Below are positions 36,293 to 46,072 of a stretch of 64,000 nucleotides of DNA, piece after piece. Origin of the DNA: Magnetofaba australis IT-1 (GTDB lineage: Bacteria; Pseudomonadota; Magnetococcia; Magnetococcales; Magnetococcaceae); NCBI RefSeq assembly GCF_002109495.1, contig NZ_LVJN01000019.1:641614-705613 (forward strand), in the 5' to 3' direction. Position numbers and translations under genes: made by a program. Each line of letters begins with the position of its first letter. Position 1 is the stretch's first letter. A model generated the notes under the pieces. The model saw only the letters and a list, made by a program, of their open reading frames with translations, had not been told where the DNA came from and did not search any database.

Positions 36293-37303
36293 ATGCGAAT
36301 TTCCATTGTGATGCCGGTGCACAACGCCGCAACGACGCTGCCCACGTGTCTACAGAGTATAGTAAACCAAACCTGTCGCGATTTCGACATGGTGGCGGTG
36401 GATGATGGCTCGATTGATGGCTCGGCGGCGTTGATCGAACAGTGGGGCGCGCAGAGCGGCGTGGCGGTGACGCTGCTGCAGCCGGGGCGGGTGGGGCTGG
36501 CCACGGCGCTGCAGTTGGGGCTGGAGGCGGCGCGTGGGGCGTATGTGGCGCGCATGGATGGCGATGATGTGATGGCCCCGCAGCGGTTGGCCAAGCAGGC
36601 GGCTTTTTTGGACGCCAATTCGCACATCGACGTGGTGGCGACCCAGGCGCGCATTGTGCCCGAGGCGGCGCGCAACCCAGGTCTGGATCGCTATATGGCG
36701 TGGCAGAACGGCTGTTTGACGCCGGAGCAAATCGCCCGGGAGATCTACTGGGAGTCGCCCATTGCCCACCCGACCACCATGTGTCGGCGGCGGGTGGTGT
36801 TGGCCCATGGCGGCTATCGGGAGGGGGATTTCCCCGAGGATTACGAGCTGTGGCTGCGCTTGATCCACGCCGGGGTCAAGTTGGCCAAGCTGCCGGAAGT
36901 GTTGCTGGATTGGCGCGATTCGCCGACGCGCTTCTCCCGCGCCGACCCCCACTGCGCGCGCGCCGCGTTCGATCGGGTGCGCGCCGACTACCTGGCGCGT
37001 GATGCGCGCATAACCGGAGCGCGCCCGGTGGCGGTGTGGGGGGCGGGGCGGCGCACGCGGCGGCGGCTGGATGGATTGTGGGCGCGCGGCGTGGCGTCGG
37101 TGGCGTGGATCGATATCGATGCGCGCAAAATCGGCAATCGCATTCAGGGCGCGCCGGTGGTTGCGCCAGAGTGGCTGCGGGATACCGCGCCGCACCCTTT
37201 TGTGCTAGCCGCCGTGGCCAGCCATGGCGCGCGGGAGTTGATTGAGGCGGATCTGTCCGACATGGGCTATCAACCCGGCGAAGATTACCTGATGGTGGGA
37301 TGA
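36293..37303 (+). CDS. Family 2 glycosyltransferase with C-terminal nucleotide-binding-like domain
   Basis: A 336-residue protein starting MRISIVMPVHNAATTLPTCL. GT-A fold motifs are FDMVAVDDGSIDGSAAL and the metal-binding ARMDGDDVMAPQRL; ESPIAHPTTMCRR and FPEDYELWLRL fit the catalytic side. After about residue 240 comes an extra domain with GARPVAVWGAGRRTRRRL and VAWIDIDARKIG, which looks like a small Rossmann-type dinucleotide fold ending the chain. This fusion is seen in some cell-surface glycan genes. A TTG at 36290 is an alternative start three bases earlier. Confidence 0.87.
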   Translation: MRISIVMPVHNAATTLPTCLQSIVNQTCRDFDMVAVDDGSIDGSAALIEQWGAQSGVAVTLLQPGRVGLATALQLGLEAARGAYVARMDGDDVMAPQRLAKQAAFLDANSHIDVVATQARIVPEAARNPGLDRYMAWQNGCLTPEQIAREIYWESPIAHPTTMCRRRVVLAHGGYREGDFPEDYELWLRLIHAGVKLAKLPEVLLDWRDSPTRFSRADPHCARAAFDRVRADYLARDARITGARPVAVWGAGRRTRRRLDGLWARGVASVAWIDIDARKIGNRIQGAPVVAPEWLRDTAPHPFVLAAVASHGARELIEADLSDMGYQPGEDYLMVG

Positions 37304-37361
37304 ATTGCCGGGCGGGGCGGACCGTTTTGCCGCATTTCTCGCTGAAAGTGAGAGTAACTAT

Positions 37362-37380
37362 TTGACATAACGTGTGTTAT
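37362..37380 (+). promoter_or_regulatory. Possible -35 box overlapping an inverted repeat
   Basis: TTGACA (37362-37367) is a perfect -35 hexamer. It overlaps ATAAC-GTGT-GTTAT (37367-37380), a 5-bp inverted repeat that could be an operator for the gene at 37463. No good -10 box lies 16-18 bases further on, so the promoter call is tentative. Confidence 0.3.
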
Positions 37381-37462
37381 AGGTTGGGTCTGAGTTTTGC
37401 ATTGAATGGGTTTGGCGTCTATTGGGAATAGTGCGCCAAATCATTCAATGCGAGAGGTCCGC

Positions 37463-38032
37463 GTGTCCGAACCGATTCAACCCGTCTCCGAAGCCGTGAC
37501 CCGCGCCAGCGCTTACGCCGAGCACGCCTATGCGGAGATCACCCGCGCTAGCGGCAAACGCACGGCGCCACAGGATCGTGCGGCGGAAACGGGCAAAAGC
37601 GCGTGGAGCGCCGAAGCGGGGGTGGTGCTGCTCAGTCGCGCCGCGCAGACGCTCAAAGGGTTGATCGCACAGGGGCGCTCGTTGGGAGAGGCGGCGCTCA
37701 AGAGCGCCCATGCGCTGTATGACTTCGCCGGACGCCTGCGCACGCGAGCGCCGGAGCAGAAACCCACCCCGGCGCCTGCTACGCGCGGACGCACGGCCTC
37801 ATCCACCGGGCCTTGGGCGCCGGAGGCGTATCGGGTCAAGCTCTCGCCCTCGGCCAAATTGGCGTTGGGGGTGATGGATCACATGCAGGCGGATTCCGAT
37901 GCCCAGGCGGCGTTCCTGCGCAAGGTGGCGCGCGCCGAGCAGGCGGGGCGCTATGCCGATGGGGAGTTGGAACAGGCGCGCGAGGCGGTGGACTACTGGC
38001 TGACGCCGTCGCAAGAGGGCGGTTCAGGCTGA
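37463..38032 (+). CDS. Hypothetical alanine-rich protein
   Basis: About 189 residues starting with GTG at 37463 (VSEPIQPVSEAVTR), with GAGAGG just upstream; ATG 37448 or 37406 are possible earlier starts. The composition is rich in Ala, Arg and Glu, with a proline-rich linker in the middle (EQKPTPAPATRGRTAS). The ends are probably helical. There is no signal peptide and no membrane helix. I recognise no family. It ends tail-to-tail with the phosphodiesterase gene with a 9-base overlap. Confidence 0.5.
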   Translation: MSEPIQPVSEAVTRASAYAEHAYAEITRASGKRTAPQDRAAETGKSAWSAEAGVVLLSRAAQTLKGLIAQGRSLGEAALKSAHALYDFAGRLRTRAPEQKPTPAPATRGRTASSTGPWAPEAYRVKLSPSAKLALGVMDHMQADSDAQAAFLRKVARAEQAGRYADGELEQAREAVDYWLTPSQEGGSG

Positions 38033-38845
38033 CGGCGGCGGGGTGGGCTCAGGACCCATGGCGCGCAATGCGGGGCTCCACGACTGCTGCAGCCAGGTAA
38101 CGCCGGTCTCCCACACGCCGCCGTCATCCAGCCGGTGCCAGCGGTAGCCCGGCGGCTGCGCGGTGATGTGCAGGGTGGGGGTCTTGGGCAGAAACTGCAC
38201 GCAGGTGGAGGGGGCGCTCACCAGGCGCGCGCCGCTGGGCAGGGTGGTGTCCAGCGCCTCATGGGCGTGGCCGCACACCACCCCTTTGACCTGCTTGTGC
38301 TTCTCCAGTAGCGCCAACAGCGCCGCGCCATCCTTGAGAATCTTCGCTTCAAACCACGCGCTGCCCGTGCCCACCGGCGGGTGGTGCAACCAGATCTGCG
38401 TCGGCGTGTCGGGATCCTTGCTCAGCAGCGCATCCAACTCCGCCAGTCTCTCTTCGCCCAACAGCCCGCCCTCGTCGCCGTCGGGGTCGCACGAATCCAG
38501 CAATAGCAGACGCCAGCCCGCCAAACGCAGTTCACCCAGGAACAGCCGAATCGATCCGCCCTGGGCAAACGCTTGCTGCATGGTCGCCACATCATCGTGA
38601 TTGCCGGGAATGGCCAGAAACGGCAGATCGCAGCCGCTCAACGCCGCCATGCAGTGGGCGTAGGAGGCGGCGCTCTCATCCTGCGACAGATCGCCGGTGA
38701 GCACCCCCAGGGTGGCGTCGGGGTGACTCTGACGCAGATCCGCCGCCACCGCTTGCAACGGCGCCAGTGCGGGGATGCTATCGAACAGCTTGCCGTCGGC
38801 CTCGGCGAACAGATGACAATCGGAGAGTTGCAGTAAGGTGACCAT
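38024..38845 (-). CDS. Metallophosphoesterase, CpdA/Icc-like cyclic-nucleotide phosphodiesterase
   Basis: A 273-residue calcineurin-type phosphoesterase. The metal ligands appear in order: LLQLSDCHL, GVLTGDLSQD, AIPGNHDD, WLHHPPVG and VVCGHAHEA. This spacing and the LSDxHL start fit CpdA, which hydrolyses 3',5'-cAMP. That would pair with the cyclic-nucleotide-binding protein at 1419, but the two are 36 kb apart and the link is only inference. A general phosphodiesterase cannot be excluded. Confidence 0.83.
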   Translation of the reverse strand: MVTLLQLSDCHLFAEADGKLFDSIPALAPLQAVAADLRQSHPDATLGVLTGDLSQDESAASYAHCMAALSGCDLPFLAIPGNHDDVATMQQAFAQGGSIRLFLGELRLAGWRLLLLDSCDPDGDEGGLLGEERLAELDALLSKDPDTPTQIWLHHPPVGTGSAWFEAKILKDGAALLALLEKHKQVKGVVCGHAHEALDTTLPSGARLVSAPSTCVQFLPKTPTLHITAQPPGYRWHRLDDGGVWETGVTWLQQSWSPALRAMGPEPTPPPSA

Positions 38846-38959
38846 GCGGCGCCGGACTCTTTTTGGCCGCCCCGGGAGGGCTGCGCAGGAGGAAGTGAGA
38901 ATTGATGCATTCTACCATTGACTAACCGATGCGCCATTGTCTATTTTGATTCCTCCCAA

Positions 38960-39046
38960 GCCGGGATGGCGGAACTGGTAGACGCACCAGATTCAAAATC
39001 TGGCGCTGGCGACAGCGTGCGAGTTCGATTCTCGCTCCCGGCACCA
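38960..39046 (+). tRNA. tRNA-Leu (anticodon CAA)
   Basis: 87 bases from GCCGGGA to the encoded ACCA end. Acceptor stem GCCGGGA/TCCCGGC, D arm with AACTGGTAGACGC, anticodon stem CCAGA/TCTGG around TTCAAAA (anticodon CAA), a long variable arm CGCTGGCGACAGCG typical of leucine tRNAs, and T loop GTTCGATTC. The phage-like element begins just downstream, so this tRNA may mark its attachment site. Confidence 0.97.
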
Positions 39047-39060
39047 CTGCTTAGACTCTG

Positions 39061-39092
39061 GCCCCAATGCCTTATGGTTTTGGGGCTTTTTT
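39061..39092 (+). terminator. Terminator behind tRNA-Leu
   Basis: GCCCCAA (39061-39067) pairs with TTGGGGC (39080-39086), followed by TTTTTT. Confidence 0.85.
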
Positions 39093-39150
39093 CTGTCTGA
39101 ATATCCTTAATGAATTCAATGCTTAGCGCAGACCCCGTTTTTCTCCGATT

Positions 39151-39193
39151 CTCTCCGTTTGCCCCAAAATCGCCCCCAAACTCTCCGTTTGCC
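39151..39193. repeat. Direct repeat near the left element boundary
   Basis: CTCTCCGTTTGCC occurs at 39151-39163 and again at 39181-39193, 30 bases apart, in the gene-free stretch 39093-39350 between the tRNA and the recombinase operon. It could be a recombinase binding site or part of an attachment core. The rest of this 258-base stretch holds no gene I can support. Confidence 0.5.
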
Positions 39194-39350
39194 GACACAT
39201 TCTCTGAAAGCTGTGGACCTTGGCTTTAAGGTCAACAGCCTGTTGACCATGGAGAATCGGGCACTTAGCTCATACAATTTTTTTGTGGGTTTGAAATGCG
39301 AGCGATGACCGGTTGATACGGATTGCGGAAAAAACTTTCAGAATGTATTG

Positions 39351-39769
39351 TTAAGTGTCTGGAAATCCGAGTGCTTCTCGCTGATCTGGCCAAGCGTCAG
39401 GAAAGCCTCCCATCAACAGGTCCAGGGAAACGAGCCTTGGTTGACGCCCATCAAGAATGGCTTCTACGATGTCAGGAGCCAGCATGGTAATGCGCATGAT
39501 GCGACTTAGGTAGGCGTGATCGATTTTCTCCTTTGCGGCCAATTCACGAGCATTGGCGGACTGTCCCGACTCAATCTGTTTGCGCCAGTAGAAAGCGCGC
39601 GCCAGAGCCCGGATCAGCGCCTCGTCCTTGCGTGGCTTGGTGAGGGGGAGATCCTGACCATTGGCGGCCACGATCTGCTTGCGCAGCCCCTTGCGCCGTA
39701 GATTGATGGGGATGGTGATGGTGAGCGTCTTTCTGTCGTCTGAGAGCTCTGTGGTGGCGTCGGGATGCA

Positions 39770-39770
<1 letters not shown>
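39351..39770 (-). CDS. Small HTH-like protein coupled to the serine recombinase
   Basis: A 139-residue protein. The first half contains a beta-rich stretch (LTITIPINLRRKGLRKQIV). The second half looks like a helix-turn-helix: QSANARELAAKEKIDHAYLSRIMRITMLAPDIVEAI. Its start codon overlaps the stop of the recombinase gene by one base, so the two are translated together. Small proteins of this type often follow the recombinase in alphaproteobacterial elements, and they may direct recombination. No named domain is certain. Confidence 0.65.
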
Positions 39771-41088
<1,318 letters not shown>

Positions 41089-41092
<4 letters not shown>

Positions 41093-41523
41093 TTGCGTGC
41101 TCCCAGCCAGAAGAGCTTTCCGTTCCAGCGCGTGCCGGTGATATCCCGCGCGATGGCGGAGAGGCTCTTGAATCGGCGTCCTTGATATTCGAACCCGTCA
41201 TCGAGGACGGTGCAGTGGTGCTCCACGCCCTTCCATTCGCGCACCAGGCGCGTGCCGGAAACCGGCAGGCCGTCGTTACGCACCGGGTTGGGCGCGCGCT
41301 CCATGGTCTTCTCCTGCGCCGCCAGCGCCTCCAGTTTGCTGACCGTGGCCGCCGACAGGCCGCCCCAGGCCAACTCCTGGATGCGATAGGCCAGGCGCTT
41401 GATCAGAAACGTGCGGTTGTAGGGCGGGGGTTCATTCCGAAACAGATCCACCCACATCTTCTTTAAATCGTCAGTGGACTTCTCCGGCAGCGCCGCCACC
41501 CGTCTCAATACCTCAGTCGTCAT
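41089..41523 (-). CDS. DUF2924-family protein
   Basis: A 144-residue protein starting MTTEVLRRVAALPEKS with AAGGAG 8 bases before ATG 41523. LKKMWVDLFRNEPPPYNRTFLIKRLAYRIQELAWGGL and the C-terminal GTRLVREWKGVEHHCTVLDDGFEYQGRRFKSLSAIARDITGTRWNG are the hallmarks of DUF2924. These proteins are almost always encoded next to serine recombinases in alphaproteobacterial phages and islands, as here. The conserved C-terminus may bind DNA; the role is unproven. Confidence 0.9.
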
Positions 41524-41731
41524 GGGGACCATCTCCTTGGTTTTGTAAGGATACTTGGTTACCATACAGGCTCGTATCGAACTCACAGTCCAGGCTATTC
41601 CGCCGTGTTTTCAGCAGGGTGGGCGCGTTGCGTTTCTCCAGCAGGCGACACACGCCCGCCGAGAGAATCTCGGCAATCTCGTCGAGGCGTTCTTCGGGGC
41701 TGAGCAGGTCTGGGTGGATGGCGGTGGGCAT
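41513..41731 (-). CDS. Small hypothetical protein upstream of DUF2924
   Basis: A 72-residue protein starting MPTAIHPDLLSPEERLDEIAEIL at 41731, with GGAG ten bases upstream. It overlaps the DUF2924 start by 11 bases, so the genes are coupled. The N-terminal half looks helical (LDEIAEILSAGVCRLLEKRN). Short proteins with this SPEERLDEIAEIL pattern commonly precede DUF2924 in such elements. Function unknown. The longer open frame starting at 41788 is less likely. Confidence 0.7.
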   Translation of the reverse strand: MPTAIHPDLLSPEERLDEIAEILSAGVCRLLEKRNAPTLLKTRRNSLDCEFDTSLYGNQVSLQNQGDGPHDD

Positions 41732-41859
41732 TGTGATCGCTCTCCTGGAAATGTGTGCTGAGAGCGACCGTAACACGCGTCTGAACAATCAAACAAATAC
41801 AAGTGTGTTTGTGATGAGGGCGCGGTATGACAAAGTTGCCAGAGGTATTCTGAGGTAGG

Positions 41860-42561
41860 TTACAGCAGTTCGCGTCCAACCCAAATGACGCGGCCAATGA
41901 TCTCCCACTGGTCGGATTGATCAGCGCTTATCTCGTAGGGCGGGTATTTGTCGTTGTCACTGATCAGTTGGGTCTTGCCTGGTAGGATTCGAAGTCGTTT
42001 AACAAAGAGACCGGTGGAAGAGCGCAGCACAAAGATTCTGCCGTCCATTGCTTGGCGCTGATTCATGGAAACCAATAGTGTGTCGCCATCGCAAAGCGTC
42101 GGCGTCATGCTGTCGCCCATGGCCTGAATGATACCCAGAAAGCGCGGGTCGAGATTTTTCTCTTCCAGCCATGCGGTCTGAAAAGCCAGTCTATCCAGCA
42201 CTTCCTCTTGAAGGATCTCATTCCCAGACCCTGCGCTAGCCTCTACAGAAAAGCGGGGTATCAGGGTATATCCGTGCGCAGTCGGTTCTGTTTTCTGTGG
42301 CGCCCCTTTGGGGAGGTGGGCTTCGTCTGCGCCCATCAGTTTGGGCGAGCCCCAGCGGCGCGGCTCCTCGCCATTGGCTAGCCATTCCGGGCGCACATTG
42401 AGAGCCTCGGCGATCTGCAAGAGACGGGTGGTGGAACCGTCGCCCTCATGCTCGAGTTTGTGGATTAAGCCCTGGCTGACCCTGGCGCGTTTGGCCAAAG
42501 CCATTTGCGAGAGTTTAAGGGCGGTGCGCGCTTCGCGCAGGCGTGTTGCGAATGTGCTCAT
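41860..42561 (-). CDS. LexA/CI-type phage repressor (HTH + S24 peptidase)
   Basis: A 233-residue protein starting MSTFATRLREARTALKLSQ. The N-terminal helix-turn-helix (LSQMALAKRARVSQGLIHKLEHEGDGS) is of the XRE type. The C-terminal half is an S24 self-cleaving domain: catalytic Ser in AMGDSMTPTLCDGD and Lys in GLFVKRLRI. It probably keeps the element silent and is inactivated by RecA-driven self-cleavage after DNA damage. No strong ribosome site precedes ATG 42561, and an ATG at 42597 is possible. It is divergent from the gene at 42708, as in a genetic switch. Confidence 0.9.
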   Translation of the reverse strand: MSTFATRLREARTALKLSQMALAKRARVSQGLIHKLEHEGDGSTTRLLQIAEALNVRPEWLANGEEPRRWGSPKLMGADEAHLPKGAPQKTEPTAHGYTLIPRFSVEASAGSGNEILQEEVLDRLAFQTAWLEEKNLDPRFLGIIQAMGDSMTPTLCDGDTLLVSMNQRQAMDGRIFVLRSSTGLFVKRLRILPGKTQLISDNDKYPPYEISADQSDQWEIIGRVIWVGRELL

Positions 42562-42609
42562 AGTGCGGAGGATGGCAGATTGTTGCGTGGAACGCAAATA
42601 TATATGTGT

Positions 42610-42638
42610 TTGAAAACTAATTGGTATGGTGTTAGGCT
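42610..42638 (+). promoter_or_regulatory. Candidate promoter in the repressor switch region
   Basis: TTGAAA (42610-42615) and TAGGCT (42633-42638) with a 17-base spacer read rightward toward the gene at 42708. The region is AT-rich (ATATATATG just upstream) and lies between the repressor and a divergent gene, so operators are expected here. Confidence 0.4.
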
Positions 42639-42707
42639 GTGCATCAATAAACTATGCCCATGTCCACTCATAACGCGCAACTCGATTTGATGAAAGGATG
42701 ATGCCGA

Positions 42708-43403
42708 ATGCCTCTGCCGCCCAAACAGTTCTTCACGCTTGCCGAAGTGGCGGAGCGATGGGGATGTTCGGAGCAGGACGTCCTGGCCTACGCCATGGAT
42801 GGTCAAGTGATGGTGAGCGTGTGGGTGCTGCATGCGCATGTCGAGGTGTCAGAGAGCGTGGTGCTGGGAGATGGTGGAAAGACCTTCCACCCATTTATAG
42901 AACAGTACCGCACCGGTCTGCTGCCACTGGATATGAAGGATGTCGGTCTGCTGTGGTCCTACGGCAAAGCGGATATCCGGTCATTGGCGGACACCCCGGA
43001 AGGGGATCGCCAGAAGCTCAAGCGTTTTCATATTCCTGGTCTTGAGGGCGACGATGAGACCGGGTTGCCTATGACGCCTGCGGATGTACGGTTGAGCGGT
43101 GAGGAAGTCCGCCAGTTCGAGAAACGTCACCATATTGAAGCAGAAGAACCCAACATCTCTCCTACGCAATTTCCTTCCCACCCCTCGGACGCGGACAGAC
43201 CGTATACTGGTCGTCATGGCGTTTCCAATCGTCACCGTGACCGCGCGGAGGCGGTTGCCCGGACGCTATGGGCGCAGAATCCTAAGATCCCCTGCAAAGA
43301 GATGATTAAATCGACAGCGATTGTCGACATCGCCTGCGAAGGGAAGGGGTATGCCGCCAAGACGCTGCGCAATTGGCTGGCGCCGTTCCAACCGGGGCAG
43401 TGA
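42708..43403 (+). CDS. Phage protein with N-terminal MerR-like start, function unknown
   Basis: A 231-residue protein starting MPLPPKQFFTLAEVAERWGCSEQDVLAYAMDG, which resembles a MerR/excisionase-type winged helix. The middle is poorly conserved in type; the C-terminal part (RAEAVARTLWAQNPKIPCKEMIKSTAI and GYAAKTLRNWLAPFQPG) is found in many alphaproteobacterial prophage proteins. Standing opposite the repressor, it may be a regulator of the lytic switch. AAGGA lies nine bases before the ATG. It ends 4 bases short of topB, convergent. Confidence 0.65.
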   Translation: MPLPPKQFFTLAEVAERWGCSEQDVLAYAMDGQVMVSVWVLHAHVEVSESVVLGDGGKTFHPFIEQYRTGLLPLDMKDVGLLWSYGKADIRSLADTPEGDRQKLKRFHIPGLEGDDETGLPMTPADVRLSGEEVRQFEKRHHIEAEEPNISPTQFPSHPSDADRPYTGRHGVSNRHRDRAEAVARTLWAQNPKIPCKEMIKSTAIVDIACEGKGYAAKTLRNWLAPFQPGQ

Positions 43404-43407
43404 GGCG

Positions 43408-45480
43408 TCAAGCAATGGGCATGGTGTGGCGGCATTTGGGATATGCAGAGCATCCCCAGAATTCGCCATGTTTGCTCTTTCGGCGCACCATGGCGCTACC
43501 GCACTGCGTGCAAGCGCGCGAAGGGTCCACCATAGCAGCATTCGCCTTGCGCGACCCTCTGCGCGCGCCCGCGCCAGCGGCCCGGCGTGACGACAGACGC
43601 CGGGATCTGGTGGCGATCGCCAACTCGGGCAGATTGTGAAAGGGATTGATCCCCATCTCCTGGCGTTTTTTGACATTGCCGATCAGTTTGTTGAGCCAGA
43701 GTTCGGACTTCCCCAGAAACTCGTCTAAGGAGCTGCTGCCGTTGGCGATGTCATCAAGCGTCTGCTCCCACACCGCCGTGGTGGCCGGATCCGTCACGCT
43801 GTGGGGCAGGGCGTCTACCAATGCGCGAGCAGCTGGCGAACTGATGAGGTGTTTCTTCCCCTCATTGGCGAGCAACTGGCGTTTAAGCAGCGTCTCAATG
43901 ATGGATGCCCGGGTCGCTTCAGTGCCGATGCCGGAGGTCTCCCGCAGGATCTTGCGTAAACGCGGATCCTCAACCAGTTTGCCCACCGATTTCATCGCCT
44001 GGATCAGCGTGCCCTCTGTGTAGCGATTGGGTGGCTTGGTCTGCTTGGCGGTCAACTCCGCCTTCTCAATTCGAACATCCTCACCAACCTGAACAGACGG
44101 CAGCGACTGCAAGTCCTCGTTGTCGGTGGATTTCGCCTCTTTTTGCGGTTGCCCCAGAGCCTGTTTCCAGCCGGGCGCTTTCTCCACCCGTCCCGTGGCG
44201 CGGAATGCTTCTTCACAAACCAAGGTGTCAATGATGGTGGCGTCGTATTCAAAGGGTGGGAAGAACTGGGCCAGATAGTGGCGCCGGATCAGATCGTAGA
44301 GCAGCGACTCCTCGCGGCTCAGGCTCTCAATCTTAACCTTGGCGGCCGTGGGGATGATGGCGTGGTGAGCGGTGATCTTTTTGTCGTTCCAAGCTTTGGA
44401 GCGCAATTTGGGGTTGGCGTTTTGGACCAAAGACGTAATTGACGGGTCGCTTGCCGCCATGGCCTGTAGCACTTTGGATGCATCCTTGAATTGCTCCGTA
44501 GGCAGAAAGCGACAATCGGTGCGCGGGTAGGTGACGGCCTTGCGCTTTTCGTACAGGGACTGCGCGACCTCCAGTGTCTTCTTGGCGCTCATGCTCCAAC
44601 GGCGTGAGGCCTCCTGCTGGAGTGTGGAGAGTTCAAGCGGTAGAGGAGGGGGTTCCTTAACCCGCTTGGTCTCTGCCTTGGTGACCTTCCCGACCTGGCC
44701 CTGGACCTTCTGAATGACGGATTCGGCGACAGCACGATCCAGACAACGGCCTTCATCGTCGGCATGCTGCTTTTGTGGAATCCATTTCGCGTTGAACGCG
44801 CCGCTGGCGACTCGGTGCAGCGCGGTGACGTCAAAGTAGTCCACCGGCTTGAAATTCTCGATCTGCCGGTCACGATCCACCACGAGCTTCAATGTAGGTG
44901 TCTGGACCCTTCCCACGCTCAGCACGCCGTCATATCCCCCCTGACGGCCAATAATGGTGTAGGCGCGGGTTAGATTCATACCGACCAACCAATCGGCGCG
45001 CGCTCGCCCCAAGCCTGCCTGATACAGCGGCTCTGTCTGTTGCCCTGGCCGGAGGGCGGAGAGCGCCTTGCGGATGCTGGCGTCATCCAGAGCCGAAAGC
45101 CACAGCCTGGAGACCTTTCCACGATAGCGACAGCGCTCCAGCACCTCGCGACCAATGGTTTCACCCTCACGGTCGGCGTCAGTGGCTAGCACCACCTCCG
45201 AAGCTCCCTTCAGCAACTCCTTGATGACCTTGAACTGCTTGCCGCCGCGCTTGGTGAGCTCCAGCTTCCAGACATCAGGCGTCATGGGGAGCGTATCGAG
45301 TCGCCACTGCTTCCATTCCGGTTTGTAGCGGTCGGGCTCTGTCATTTCTAGAAGATGGCCAATGCACCACGTCACGCGCACGCCAGAGCCTTCGACGTAT
45401 CCTTCACGACGCGCGGTGGCGCCGAGAACGCGCCCGATATCACGCCCCTGTGAGGGCTTTTCGCACAGGTAGAGGATCAA
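43408..45480 (-). CDS. topB: DNA topoisomerase III (phage-borne)
   Basis: A 690-residue type IA topoisomerase. TOPRIM motifs: LCEKPSQGRDIGRVLG at the start and ATDADREGETIGREVL. The active-site region is SVGRVQTPTLKLVVDRD and AVTYPRTDCRFLP (catalytic Tyr). The C-terminus is a zinc ribbon (CTQCGSAMVRRKS, FWGCSAYPKC). It relaxes and decatenates DNA. Topoisomerase III on a prophage is unusual, since phages normally rely on the host enzyme; it may finish replication intermediates. The gene is leftward, with long repeat-rich DNA upstream. Confidence 0.96.
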   Translation of the reverse strand: MILYLCEKPSQGRDIGRVLGATARREGYVEGSGVRVTWCIGHLLEMTEPDRYKPEWKQWRLDTLPMTPDVWKLELTKRGGKQFKVIKELLKGASEVVLATDADREGETIGREVLERCRYRGKVSRLWLSALDDASIRKALSALRPGQQTEPLYQAGLGRARADWLVGMNLTRAYTIIGRQGGYDGVLSVGRVQTPTLKLVVDRDRQIENFKPVDYFDVTALHRVASGAFNAKWIPQKQHADDEGRCLDRAVAESVIQKVQGQVGKVTKAETKRVKEPPPLPLELSTLQQEASRRWSMSAKKTLEVAQSLYEKRKAVTYPRTDCRFLPTEQFKDASKVLQAMAASDPSITSLVQNANPKLRSKAWNDKKITAHHAIIPTAAKVKIESLSREESLLYDLIRRHYLAQFFPPFEYDATIIDTLVCEEAFRATGRVEKAPGWKQALGQPQKEAKSTDNEDLQSLPSVQVGEDVRIEKAELTAKQTKPPNRYTEGTLIQAMKSVGKLVEDPRLRKILRETSGIGTEATRASIIETLLKRQLLANEGKKHLISSPAARALVDALPHSVTDPATTAVWEQTLDDIANGSSSLDEFLGKSELWLNKLIGNVKKRQEMGINPFHNLPELAIATRSRRLSSRRAAGAGARRGSRKANAAMVDPSRACTQCGSAMVRRKSKHGEFWGCSAYPKCRHTMPIA

Positions 45481-45506
45481 TGACGCTCCAAACTGTCTAG
45501 ATGAGA

Positions 45507-45795
45507 GGGAATCTCACCTAAAAAAGTGAGATTCCCTTTTTCCCCGAGGCCAAAATTCCGCATTGCGGAACGTGAATTAACATTATGGAAACAAATAGGA
45601 AATAAACATCCTGCAATGTAAACGTTGTACGCTCAAGGGAATCTCAGAGGGGGTGTGAGATTCCCTTTTTGCATTTTTTTCGGATTTTATGTTTACAGAG
45701 CAATCAAAAAAACCATTTAGAAGCAGGTGGTTGCAGATTCGATTGTAGGCACAAGGGAATCTCACACCCTACTTTTGGGAATCTCGCGAGATTCC
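45507..45795. repeat. Cluster of GGGAATCTCAC inverted repeats
   Basis: Hairpin 1: GGGAATCTCAC (45507-45517) / GTGAGATTCCC (45526-45536) followed by T5. Hairpin 2: GGGAATCTCA (45637-45646) / TGAGATTCCC (45656-45665) followed by T5. Then a single GGGAATCTCAC (45755-45765) and the perfect 18-base palindrome GGAATCTCGCGAGATTCC (45778-45795). The whole gap 45481-45865 is AT-rich and gene-free. The first two look like terminators (of topB on the opposite side they would read backward), but the shared 10-11 base half-site suggests a regulator- or replication-protein binding array. Confidence 0.9.
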
Positions 45796-45865
45796 GTATT
45801 TAGTTAAAATAAATGATCGTGTACGGTTAATTTCAACAGCAACGCCAACGCAGAAAGGGGCGCTG

Positions 45866-46072
45866 ATGAAACGCAATCAACAAACCGTGGACAACCCTAA
45901 ATTGATCACGCCTCAAGAGGCGGCAAGGATCCTGGGGGTAGAGGCCACGACCCTGGGTAACTGGCGACACACCAAACGCTACGCACTACCTTATGTGAAG
46001 GTGGGGCGGAAGGTGATGTACCGCACGGCCGACGTGGAGAAGTTTATCGAATCGCGCTATGTGACGCACTGA
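45866..46072 (+). CDS. Excisionase/MerR-type DNA-binding protein
   Basis: A 68-residue protein. LITPQEAARILGVEATTLGNWRHTKRYALPYVKVGRKVMYRTADVEKFIESR is the winged-helix HTH_17 domain of phage excisionases and small regulators, filling nearly the whole chain. AAAGGGG precedes ATG 45866. It lies immediately downstream of the GGGAATCTCAC repeat cluster, which could be its binding site or control region. Confidence 0.88.
   Translation: MKRNQQTVDNPKLITPQEAARILGVEATTLGNWRHTKRYALPYVKVGRKVMYRTADVEKFIESRYVTH

Noticed and set aside
45507..45795. CRISPR-like spacing of GGGAATCTCAC
   Set aside because: Intervals are irregular, half-sites face each other, and there are no cas genes.
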